Shown here piece by piece: positions 12,061-23,776 of a DNA stretch of 64,000 nucleotides. A program made the position numbers and the translations under genes. How positions within the stretch are numbered: position 1 is the stretch's first letter; the number at the start of each line of letters is the position of its first letter. The notes below the pieces were generated by a model that was not told where the DNA came from, searched no databases, and saw only the letters and a list, made by a program, of their open reading frames with translations. Origin of the DNA: Artemisia argyi (lineage: Eukaryota; Streptophyta; Magnoliopsida; Asterales; Asteraceae); NCBI GenBank assembly GCA_030686995.1, contig CM060691.1, forward strand, positions 87,293,055 to 87,357,054, in the 5' to 3' direction.

Positions 12061-12672
12061 GCACTAAAAACAATTTTTCAAAACAAGATCGAGGCAAAAC
12101 CACAGTGAACTTAAATCCAATAATCACAAGTGAATGGCTTCTTTGAAAAAGGTACACCACCCACAGGGATATAATGGCAAGTTTTTATCTTAAGTTTGGG
12201 AACTTATTATGTTCACACCCCCAGTTGGTAGGTGTTCTGCCTTGGTTTGTGGTGGTAAATTTTTATGTAATTATATTCACACTAAAATGTTTTTGGTTTT
12301 TCGTGTATGGGTGAAAAAATCTTGGACAATATTTTTGGAACTGATTCGTTAACCGAAATCGTTCCTTTAAGATTACTCGCAGGCTGGCAGGAGGAAATGA
12401 ATGGATTCCTCTTCAGTTCGCAATTTAATGTCAGAACTTACCTTATACCAACTGTTTCAGGTTGTAATCTTAAAGTAAACGAAGTAATTTAACTTCACAG
12501 TTTGTTTTGTTGTTTATGATTTTTTGTTGGTGTTTTTAACACTTCAGGAAAAGTGTTAATGAACTTTTTCAGATATGATTTTGATTTTCACAAAAATTTA
12601 CAAAGTGGTGATATTTTTAGAGGAGGGGTTTTGAAAACCATTAAACCTAAAACGTTTTGAAATACGCAACAA
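12061..12672 (-). other. Athila untranslated leader between PBS and gag
   Basis: About 610 bp between the PBS and the Gag start on the element strand, with no convincing coding content. It presumably carries packaging and dimerisation signals, which cannot be seen directly. Confidence 0.6.
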
Positions 12673-12692
12673 CCTCCCCGGCAGCGGCGCCA
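12673..12692 (-). other. Athila primer binding site (tRNA-Asp)
   Basis: The minus strand reads TGGCGCCGCTGCCGGGGAGG, 5 nt inside the 5' LTR end. Plant tRNA-Asp ends in CCCCGGCAACGGCGCCA, so 16 of the first 17 PBS bases pair, with one mismatch (C for T). Confidence 0.9.
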
Positions 12693-12697
12693 AATTT

Positions 12698-15600
12698 CGA
12701 CTCCTCCCAAACCAACCAGTCAATCGGGTGCAGTTGATAGGCCCACCGGGGAGAGGAAAGTCAAGTGTTTATAATCCGTGGAAGTACAGGGAAATCCCCG
12801 GGTCGTTAAGTCCCAACGAGATTGAAATTGTATTTTGAACATTTTTGTGAATAGGTGGCACTGAGGACAGTAACCAAGATGATTGGGGAATGATTATACT
12901 ACTGATTGCTTGGTATTGGACAATATGGAATGATATAAACAATAACAGAGATACAGATATGATCACAAAAAGCACAAATTGGGAAATCAGATTACAGACA
13001 GAGAAAAGTGGGTTTTAACAAATTACAAACTACAGGGGGTGCAAGTGAAACTTTTTCAAACTTGAAATAAAAAGAAAATTAAAAATGAAAGTGAAATTAT
13101 TAAAATGATTATTTTAATATTTAAATACTAATTAATTAATTAAAACTATTTAAAAAGTAAATTAAACCTAATTTATATTAAACTAAAAAGGATAAAGATT
13201 ACAAATTAAACTAAAAACTTACAAAACTAATTTCTAAACCTTAAAATGAACTTGAAGAAAGTATAAAAATTAAAAAGAAATATTTTTGTCTTTTTATGAA
13301 TTTTTTATTAATTAAAAACTAATTGTATTAATTAAACTATTTAAACTAATTTAAATTACTAATAATATCTAACTGACTTAGAAAATTATGGAAAAATTTG
13401 TAAAACTAATTAACCATCACAGGATCCTAAAAAATTATAAAAAGTTTCTAAAAATTATATTTAGACTATTTTACTAATTAATTACTTATTAATTAATTTA
13501 AATCTAATTTAACCAAATTAAATAAGAAAATTAGGAAATGAACAGTAGAACTTAAAAGTATATTTTCTAAAAGTCTTAACTAATTTATAAAACCTAGGAA
13601 AAATATAAAAATCTACTGTTGTTAATTAAAATTAAAGAAAACTATTTAATACTAATATTACCTAATTAATTAATTAAACTATTTTTAATTCTAATAATTA
13701 GTAAACTGATTAAGAAAAATCTAAGAAAATTATTACAAATAATTAAAGGTGAAAGGAAATTAAGAAAATTATGAAAATGGTGAAGTGCTTATAAATAAGC
13801 TGAAAAAAAAATAAAAAAGATAAAATCTATTAAATAGAAGCTATCACTAATTTTATATTTGGTTTTTGTTGGTTTTTCTTTTTGACAGATGAAAATAAGA
13901 TAAAAATAAGAACTTTTTGTGAAATGACTTTTTGAATAGCTTAAAAATAAGCTATGTGCACCCCCAAGTGCTTAACTGTTGAGTTTTAAAGCTTATTAGG
14001 ACTTGTGATTATGTGAAAAGCTATTCAATTGAGCAAATAAGCTACCACACATGTATACCAACTTGAAATAAGATAAAAGTCACAAATAAGCACTCTGGAT
14101 AAGCAGCTATGAGCAAATAAGCACTTATCACTTAACAAGGCCAAGACAGGCCAAAACTAAGGGTTTTGGACCTCTGTGGGGTCCACAGAAGTCAAGGTGA
14201 GTCCAAAAAAAAACTTGAATCTTAAAGAGCGACAGAAGGGCTACCAAATAAGCCAATAATCTAAGCTTATGGCTTATTTATGAACACTGGGTGAGGCTAT
14301 GAAGTTGGGGGTTCACACTGAGTCCTCAGTGTTGACTCAGATAATGACCAAACTTGATGAGGGTTGCAGCCCTATCAAATAAGCTCACAATGGTGAAACT
14401 CAGAAACTTAAAGCTGAGCTTATGGGGTTTTTAAAAAGCTAAAAAGCTAGGGGTGGGTCCCACTGGGTGAGTCACAAAGCTATTGGGAAAATTGGTCAAA
14501 ACCTGTGCACAGGGCATACACTTGCCCTGCAGGTTGAAATAAGCTAATCCACAAGCTTGTACAAAAATCCTAAAAATAAGCTGACTATGGGCTTTTGAAC
14601 ACTAGGTGGCAATCTTTAACTTCTGAAAAGGGCAAGGTCTCAAAGTAAACACAAAAATCACAAAAATTCTTCCAATATTTGGATTTCTGAAACAAAGGTA
14701 CTTTTTGACTTTTTGAATTTCAAGCTTAAGTTGACTTAAATGAACTTTGATCCTACCCTGCTGATTGAAATTGATGAATTAAGCTATTATAAGACTAAAT
14801 TAAGCTAAACCACTCACAAGTGAATGGATTTGGGGCATATGCCACACTTAATCCAACACAAAGGGTAATCTAGGCCAAGTTATGCTTGATTTTGACTTTT
14901 TTCTGAATAAGACTTAGGTTTTATGGTTGTTCTGAGCTATTATGGACCTAAGAAACTTGTGTGAACCAAGAAAAGTAACAAATGAGCACTTGAACACCTA
15001 GGATTTCACTAATCCAAACACACCTTTAACCTTGACTGTTTTATGATTTAAGAAGCAAATGGCTTTAAGAGCTTATGAAACTGATTCAAAACTACTTATT
15101 ATGGTGTGTTAAGCTAAAATGAACACTTAAACACAGGTCTTAACAACAATTAACCAAAATTACCAAGTATACTAATTTGACAGTGAAAATGGAATTTAAA
15201 GCAACTAAAATTTCTAATGAACAAGCTATGAATTTTAAGCAATAATATTACTAATTATCACTAAGTAAACACAGAAAAGCTGAATAAGCTGTGATTAAGC
15301 AAAGCTACAGTACAAATCAAGAAATAGGTTTCAAGAGCTTACAATTTGCAATCCAGCTTAACCCAATGAACCAAGAACCATAAGAACCATACCTAAAGGC
15401 TTCCACAAGCCACTATCCCTTGGCCATCCAGTATTAACCATGCTCCAGCTTAAATCACCATTGAACCTGCAAGTTTGACTTATGTTGACTTTTTGTGATT
15501 TTGAATTTTCTTGTTACTAAACTGAGTTTTTATGTTACTAATAGCTTTAATAAGCTATCTAGGAGCTTATGTGAACCTAAGAGTCCATATACTCTATTAA

Positions 15601-16902
15601 TAACAACAATATAGTTACTTAAGAAATTTGAAATAAAATTAAAATTGCACAAACTGAGATATAAATTAAAACTTGGAATTGATTACTGAGAAAGTTGATG
15701 TTACACTTAGATTAACTAACACAATGCTTAAAAGCTTTAAGATTACACTGAAATACTAAATTACAATTACTACGACTATATTTTTAACTAAAAATGGGAC
15801 TAACCGCTTCTCTCTTGCTTCTCTTCTATTTATAGCAGTGGGTTAGGGTTTCCCTTGTCTCTCTGATCAAATCCCAATCAATCTTGGCCTTTGAATCTTC
15901 TGAATCAATCCTAGCCTTTGATTTCGTTTTTGGCGCCAAAATTGGATAAACCAATTGGGGTCTGTTTTGCGTGGAGGGGTGGGGATGCATTTATTGTGGA
16001 TGTGAAAGTAGGTGCAGAGGGTGGTGGGATGGTGATGATGGGATTACAAGTGGGGGTGGTGATACCAGGGTGGTTTTGGAGGCGGTATTGAGGTGAGGAG
16101 GGAAAAGGGAAGGGTGGTATGGTGGGTTTGACCGGTTTGACTCAGGGTCAAAATTTGACCCTGGTATTTTGGGCTTAGGGTGATTGGGCCAGGGAATGGG
16201 ATGGATCAGGGGTGTGGGCTGGATAATGGTTGTGTTTGGATTTGGTATTAATAATAGGATCCGTTTGGTTTTAGTTATCACAAGGACCATTTTTGTAATA
16301 TTCTGAAAGTTTAGGGACTAGACTTGGCATCTTTCCAAAGTATATCATGAGGTGTATTTTGCCATATGAGAATATTATGAGGACCTGTTTTGAATTTTTC
16401 ACATATGAAACCCTAGGGACTAATTCTGCCAATCTTTGAAACTTCAGGGGCCTGTTTTGTAATTTCACCAAACTTTTCAACCAAGGACCATTCCTGCCAT
16501 ATATGAGAAGTACAAGGACAAAATTTGTTTTTCTCAAAGTTTTAATATCCCAGGGACCATTTTTGTCATTTTTCAAAGTTCAGGGACTAAACTTGACATT
16601 TTGTGAAACTTTGCACCAAAGGACTTAATGTGTAACTTTTTGATTTAAAAGGACCTTTGGTGACTTTTTCAAGTTTTTAGAATAACCAGGGACTAGATTT
16701 GACAACTTTTGAAAGTTGAGGGACTGAAACTGCCAATTATGCAAACTTTGTTCATTTTTCATCTGTTTTTGATTATTTTGCATCAGAAACATATAAAACA
16801 CATTCCTGGGATATTTTTAGTATTATGATGCATATTTGAGTGTTTTTAGATGTTTTGGCAGCTCAGATTAGGTAAAAATGATGAGTATTTACACACTCAT
16901 CA
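12698..16902 (-). repeat. Athila 5' LTR (4205 bp)
   Basis: It matches 1194-5407. It begins on the element strand at TGATGAGTGTG (16902) and ends GGAGTCG at 12698, where the terminal CA has become CG. It carries the promoter of the element. Confidence 0.93.
15827..15834 (-). promoter_or_regulatory. TATA box of the Athila 5' LTR
   Basis: TATAAATA on the minus strand, at the same LTR position as in the other copy. Transcription would start about 30 bp downstream, near 15800. Confidence 0.6.
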
Positions 16903-16907
16903 GGTAC

Positions 16908-18418
16908 CAAAATAGTTTTGAACCCTCCCCCAGTCCAAAACTCTCGCAGACCTTGGTCAAAAACAAAAATGTCAAAATTACCAAATCGGGTAGGGGATGC
17001 GAGAAAAAAACACACACTTTTTTATATCACAAAAATCTCTCTCTCCTAAAACCTCAAAAAACTTGCATCGCAAAAACTCTCGCCATTCAAGATTTTCTTG
17101 CCCATTAAGATTAATTCGTGCAAAAAGTAAAGTTACAAATCTTGTTATATAATGGGTTTACATCTTTGTCATCAATTACAACCTTTGGTTTTCATTATTT
17201 TGATCAAAATTGCTTAATTAGGGCTGCGTATTCATATCGACTTACGATCACTATTGAGTTTGCGATGTAGAGTGTTTTAATTAAATTCTTGTGGTTAGAT
17301 GACTGAGATAGGATGTTTAGATCATTTTTATGAGAGAAAATGGGAACTTAAATGGTTTGATTTGAGGCAAAAAGGGTCAATTTTGGGAAGAAGATGAACA
17401 GTTAGGGCTGTGACACTAATAATGGTGGAATGCGAGACTTTAGGATAAAGCTAAAAATCTGCATTTAATACTAATGTAAATTTTGCGAGACTTTGGCTGC
17501 GATGGCAGTTTTACAACTAGTATCGTAGCTGATTTCTTTGCGATAACAGCTTTCCTAAAATTCATGCTAGCTCGCTATCATAGCTCTGCTTTGAGATAGT
17601 CCTTTCCGAAACTTTTTGCAATAGAACTATTTTATCACAACTGGTTTGCAATACCTATTTCATCTTGTCTGCGATAATTGACTATGTTTGACCATGTTTG
17701 CGATACCAGATATTGCGAAACTTTTGTCACCCACACCCACTTTATCTCTCTTAGATTATTAAGTAGATGTGATATTATTGGAACAATAGTAGGGAAGTTC
17801 ATATTTTGTTTAAAAGAACAAAATTCGAACATAGAAGATTTATAATTCATGATTAGCATATATTCTATCTTGTTTGTTTTAGTTGTCTTTGTGTGTCAAT
17901 ACTTGTAGATAAGTTTTATGAGTTTCTGCAAGAAAATAAACGTTAGAAAACAGGTTGTTCCAGAAAACAAAATGAAACAAATCTGTCAGGTCAGTCTGAC
18001 GGCATCATGGTTTACACCTTACGGCGTCAGCCACTGTAGCACAGTTTTTCCAGATTTTTGTTAAATGTCGAAAATTAACTTTTAAAAATTTTACAGAATT
18101 TCTTAAATGTCCAAATTTTCATGCATATTGTATTTCATTCTACAGGTATCCTATCCTTTATTTTTTTTTTTAATTTTTTTTTTGTCTTTATTTCTATGTC
18201 TAGAATTACATCCTTTTGTGATCTTTCTTTGTTCGGTTTGATGCTTTGGTTTGTTGTTTTGACTTTCAATATAGGATTGGATTTGATGGGGATGGTTTTT
18301 TGACGATTCTTGAATGAAGATTTGACCTTGTATCTTTATTCCACGTCCATACCAAGCTAATCAGAGGAGTACTAGTTTTTTTTCATCTCTTTTAGTTTTC
18401 CCATTATCATATCTTTGA
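16908..18418 (+). repeat. Right part of the split copia LTR, then unassigned DNA
   Basis: Removing the Athila element and one GGTAC copy joins 1193 to 16908, so this stretch continues the copia LTR. The LTR's far end (a CA with matching TSD) was not found. From about 17400 to 17720 short GCGATA/GCGAGA/CGCTA strings recur, and near 17998-18040 there is GACGGCATC...TTACGGCGTC. Both look like the CpG-containing short repeats of LTR U3 regions elsewhere in the window. No credible gene is present. Confidence 0.45.
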
Positions 18419-18420
18419 TA

Positions 18421-18617
18421 CTCCCTCCGTCCCATATTAAGTGTCCACAATGGAATCTTGAGATGTCCCAAATTAAGTGTCCATATTGTACCTTCCAACC
18501 AATAAGATGAGACTTTAGTGGGCAAAATAATATTTGATTGGTGGAGAGTGTAGTTAGTGGATTCTCCTAAAATTTTGTGCATTTTAAAAGTGGACACTTA
18601 ATGTGGGACGGATGGAG
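18421..18617. mobile_element. Stowaway-type MITE (197 bp)
   Basis: The ends are CTCCCTCCGTCCCATATTAA and, reverse-complemented, CTCCATCCGTCCCACATTAA. These are the classic Stowaway (Tc1/mariner) terminal repeat, flanked by TA at 18419-18420 and 18618-18619. There is no coding capacity. Confidence 0.92.
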
Positions 18618-18624
18618 TACTTTT

Positions 18625-19150
18625 TAAGAACATTGGGGACAATGTTCAATTTAAGTGTACGAGGGGGAAAAAAGGACACCTTAGAGACTAGTCACTCGTT
18701 TGATATTTGTTTTGTTTTTAAGTAATTGTGCAATAAACCGAAAGAAATACTTGTGAAGGTAATTTTAGCACAAAATTTAAAGTTTTTTATGATATACACG
18801 AGTGAAACTTTAGTCTTAATAAGCATCTCATGGATAGGAGTTATATAGCTAGCAAAACCCTACCACTCAAAAATTTTCACCCAAAAAATGTGAGGTTCGT
18901 CTTTAGATATTTAGGAAAAAACATTCACCTTTAATGCTTATGAGTGTACCGGTAGTATATATTCTAGAACTTGTTTTTATGATGCATTCCGATATCGCTA
19001 GTGAGACAACATTCGTGTAGTTATGATTTACTAAATGATAAAACGCATTAGGATAATTTAAACTTGTTTATAATTACATTGGCTTTATTGGTCAAGTAAT
19101 TCTCCCACACCCTTGCTATGTACTCAAGATACCCCTAGTTAACCCCTCAT
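18625..19150 (+). mobile_element. 3' remnant of another Ty3/gypsy element
   Basis: The string CATTGGGGACAATGTTCAAT followed by TTAAGTGTACGAGGGGGAAA is the signature found after integrase in plant Athila/Tat elements (compare 5985-6030 on the minus strand of this window). The remaining about 480 bp has no ORF. The limits are uncertain. Confidence 0.55.
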
Positions 19151-19579
19151 CGCATATCCTTTTCGCGGTTCTCGTGATATTTCGGTGGATTCCAAAATAT
19201 TAGTTCTTTGATGTTTACTTGAATTATAAAAAGTTAAAAACAAAAGAACTGGCCCCATTTTTTCAAAGATAATTTCGGTAATCACCTGAATAAAACCCTG
19301 GTTCAAATTAAAGAAACAACTGAGAACAAACAATAGAAACAATAGTAATAACGATGTTATATTGTCAATGAGAAAATTGGTATGCCTATTATTATAGAAC
19401 TGCAAAACACTACAGAGATGCAATATTCAGGCAAATGCTCAAATATACTAGCATATCAGTGCCATATGAGATCCCGCCGGGTTAATGCTTTGTCTTCTAA
19501 CAACTACTCCGTACATATTTTGAATAAATATGAGAAATTGTTGAGCCCAGAAATTATGCCTCTAGCAAACAAAGAATTC

Positions 19580-22500
19580 TTATGGGGCTCTGTCGAATGG
19601 TTTTGTATCATTATAGCATGTGTCCCAGACAGCTTCCATTGCATCCTTAGCAGCTGCTTCTGAACAGTAAGGATTGCTCGCCAATGACTTCATTACTCTT
19701 CTTCTCACACATTCCTTTAATAAAAAGGTATAAAAAAAAGGCCACATGTTACGGAGCCACTAACTTGAGAAAATTTAGAAAGCAAATATTATGATCTTAG
19801 CAGCTAGAGTTACATCAAATGTTGGAAGACATAACACCAAATTGACGAAAAGTTGATTAGATAAATAAGGCAAATGAATGTCCTGGTGTTTAATCATTTC
19901 AATAGCCTACATTTCATTCGAAAATAATAATAAGAGGAACTACAAAACACAAGAACAAACTAGTTTACATCATTGGTATTCCTGGAAGGGGAAACTATGG
20001 CCAAGATGAGAAAAATAAAATAAATTTTGGGCTTTTTTTGTCAATCTGTTGGGTTGGTTTGCGGGGAACATTTCCAAACAGATCCAAATGTGATAAATTG
20101 GTTTGCGGGGAACATTTCCAAACAGATCCACATGTTACGGAGCCACTAACTTGAGAAAATTTAGAAAGCAAATATTATGATCTTAGCAGCTAGAGTTACA
20201 TCAAATGTTGGAAGACATAACACCAAATTGACGAAAAGTTGATTAGATAAATAAGGCAAATGAATGTCCTGGTGTTTAATCATTTCAATAGCCTACATTT
20301 CATTCGAAAATAATAATAAGAGGAACTACAAAACACAAGAACAAACTAGTTTACATCATTGGTATTCCTGGAAGGGGAAACTATGGCCAAGATGAGAAAA
20401 ATAAAATAAATTTTGGGCTTTTTTTGTCAATCTGTTGGGTTGGTTTGCGGGGAACATTTCCAAACAGATCCAAATGTGATAAACAAAAAATACCCAAGAG
20501 TTTACAAGTCAAAATGGGTTGAATCGAGTAGGATTGAACAGCCAACCTTTTTTTGTCCTTTCCTTTGAATTTTACAAATGAATTAAGTTTTAATAACGCT
20601 TACAAAAGCCAAAAACCAACTAACTTGATTATAAGAAAATTTTCGAATAATACGATCTAGCAGAGGTTATGAATTACTAGTATAACTTTTAGTACAGTAC
20701 GGTGAGCTCAGTACCAATCCCGTACCGAACCGGTACTGAATTGGTGGTACCTTTTTTTCCCGAGCATAAAAGTGTGTACCGGACGGGATTCCGGTGCCGG
20801 TACCCGTTAGCAAGAAAACCGTACAAATTCGGGGTTTCCCTTTTTTAAAACCAAAATAAACAAACCAAAGACGAAGATATATATTGTTACTTATGCTTCA
20901 TCTTGGACAGCAAGATTAACTAATAATAGGCATAACTCATTAAATAAATATTGTGGGTGAATAATGTCAGGTACATATTCACCTTTGTATTTAACAAATA
21001 TACACATCATTAAAAATAAGCATAACTCATTAACAATAAATCATTAATATTTCTGAAATATGATTGATGATGATGATCGGAATAGTGCATGAATGTAAAC
21101 TTGATGATTTTAGTGACAAATAATAGGTTACGGTTTAATTTTTGGGAGGGTTGTAAAGGGTCGATGGTTGTCACAGAAGGTTTAGGAGCCTTACGAGCCT
21201 TTTTTTCCTCCTACTTTGTGTTTGGATGTGTAGCCGTCTTTTTCTAGCGTAGTATGCTTGAAGGGGACTAATAAGATTGTTTGGATATGAAATTAGTTCA
21301 AAAATAACCTTTTTAATATTTCAGAACCAAAACCAGGAAACCCTCTTATATCCCGTACCGTTTTGAAGGTGCCGAATTTTTTTCCACATATTTCATAGTC
21401 CCAGTACCGTACCGTGTAGTGGGAACCAGCACCGGTTCAGTACGGTACCGGTACAGTTTTGGTACGGTACCGGGATTTGGGTCAAAATGCTCATCCCTAT
21501 AGTACAGTAACAAATTATAATTCCATTTGTAAATTTTATTTAATATAGTGGTTATTATGAAAATGATCAAATGCTCTCACACTTGCCCTGATACTATGAT
21601 AGTACCACTTAACATAGCAGGCCAATTCTATCTCAGTCTTTAAAGGAAAGCATAGCGGGCCAATTCAACCCCATTTTGACCCATTGCCCTACCTAATCCG
21701 ACCGACCTACCTAATCCGACGGACCTACCCATCCACATATTGTATTGGAACCCATGCAAACTAGCAGTTACACTAGCTGATAATTTTTTAAGAAAGTAAA
21801 ATCATGCCAAAAGAGAAATGACACTGTATTTTGTAAACAACCCACTAAAGGGGAAAGCAAATAGAAGGGAATTATGGAAGCTGCAATCTTAAAAGGGCAA
21901 CGTGTTCACAAAGCAGAGCTGATGGCCTATTTCAGAGCTCTGGGAACAAAAGATAACCAATTAGATAGTTTTCAGGACTTCCCTTTGAAGAACCTCAATA
22001 ATTCCATCAATATAATGTATGTCAGAACATTTAGCCAAACATTTTCCTACAAAGATACATCTTTAACACGCACATCATCTTGTAGGAATTGGGGCTCTAA
22101 ACAGCAAGCATGACCTTCATTTTCTGGGCCATTAACTCTTGCCCATTCCAAAGTTTCCTTTTCTTTTGTCAAAGTAAAAATGAGGAAGACAAATCTATCA
22201 GACAAGAATTCTGACCGCCCATTGTGCCATAAAAAATCAGACAGCAAAATTTATGTTCTACTTAGTAGGAGGAGCGTCTTTTATTGCCGTTGATCGACCG
22301 TCTTCTACAGTTTTAATTCGCCTCCGTGCTTTACTTCATCAGATTCGCTAGCAAGCATTTTCTTTAATCATTCAATTTTTAATTTTTTTTATCTTTAGAT
22401 ATTCAATTTTCAATATATTTCTGAGATTTGATGTTATATAGCTAAATCTTTAGGAGGCGTTTGGTTTGTGGCTAAAAAACACTATGGGTATGAATTATTA

Positions 22501-23705
22501 CATTATATGGTGGAATGAGTATTCATTTTTAAACCCACTTTGTGGATTTAGAGTAGCCAAACCCATTAACCAAACCCTGTTATTGCATAGTTTTCATTTT
22601 GCATGTGTGACATGGCTAGCCGTTGTGGCAAATCTATGAATATCAAGATCAAGAAACTTTGTTTCATTTTGTAAAACATCAAAAAGAACCCTCGCCACCA
22701 ACAATTACAAATCCTTAAAAGGGTTCGCCAAAATTAAGAGATGTCGCCATTTACATACTTATATATCATATACAGTTGCTCAGGGCGACAAACATCACAA
22801 GTATAATATGTATCACAAAATACAATACTTTACTTGCCTTGTTTTTTCATGACATGTGATTTAATTGCTCTAGCAAGTAGGAGTATTAACACATATTGGA
22901 TGACACGACCAAGGTAATGAGCATGTGTTTCATCACTCGTGATATGATCTTTGATAACCGGGCAAGCACTTTCACCATTTGAATCAAACCAAAAGGTTTC
23001 TAGTGCTATTCTCATACAATTTCTTATTTGTACCACAAAAATGCTAGCAAGAAACTTCACAGCCAAAATCATTCTCAAAAGAGTTTTTCTCCACTAATTG
23101 TTCATTCTTCAGTTTTGACGCATGCCAAACCAATTAGCAATATTATTTACATGATCGAGTTCAACTTTGTGCTTTTTAAGTCGGTGTTAAAATGTGTCAA
23201 ATCTGTAAAACCCTCTATAACCCATACTCTCAATCCCATACCCCTATACAAACACGCCTTAAATGTCAAAGAATAGTAATTTATAGACATCTTGTTTCAA
23301 CACTTTATTTCAAGTGTGTAATATGCACGTTCTCACCATACGACTCGACTTTCGGATACTTTAGCAGCAAAGGCGCCTTGTAAGACTATGTTGTTAAAAG
23401 AATCGTGCGACTTTCTTTTAACAAGCTAAAGCTCCACTGAGAGGCTTAATGACTCTAATTCTCTTTTTCTCTCTTTATAACTCCCAATTCCGAATTCCAT
23501 TTTCTTTACCATAAGAGCCTATAATTTTAAAAGATTGTAAAACAATAATCAATAGTATTAGTAGTCCCACCAGGCTACCACTATTAGTCTCGTGGGGGCT
23601 ACTAGAGCGTTCTACTTGGAAGCCAATAGTCGGCCAACCACCTTAAGGTATCCAAGTAGAATACTCACACATACTAATAGTAGTCGCACTACTGTGTCGT
23701 AGATT

Positions 23706-23776
<71 letters not shown>

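Larger units (their letters stand above)
1194..16902 (-). mobile_element. Complete Athila-type Ty3/gypsy LTR retrotransposon, defective
   Basis: This 15.7-kb element lies on the minus strand. It has two LTRs of about 4.2 kb (1194-5407 and 12698-16902). The outer ends read TGATGAG...GGAGTCA on the element strand, and GGTAC is duplicated at 1189-1193 and 16903-16907. A primer binding site complementary to plant tRNA-Asp lies next to the 5' LTR, and one long gag-pro-pol frame fills the middle. The order is gag, protease, RT, RNase H, integrase, as in Ty3/gypsy. The very long LTRs, the tRNA-Asp PBS, the Gag start MRTCSQSRR and the integrase end VNGHRLKHYF are Athila traits. No env-like ORF is seen between integrase and the 3' LTR. 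LTR differences by eye run near 2-3 per 100 in the first 330 bp, so insertion is fairly recent. Stops and frameshifts in pol make it non-autonomous. Confidence 0.95.
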
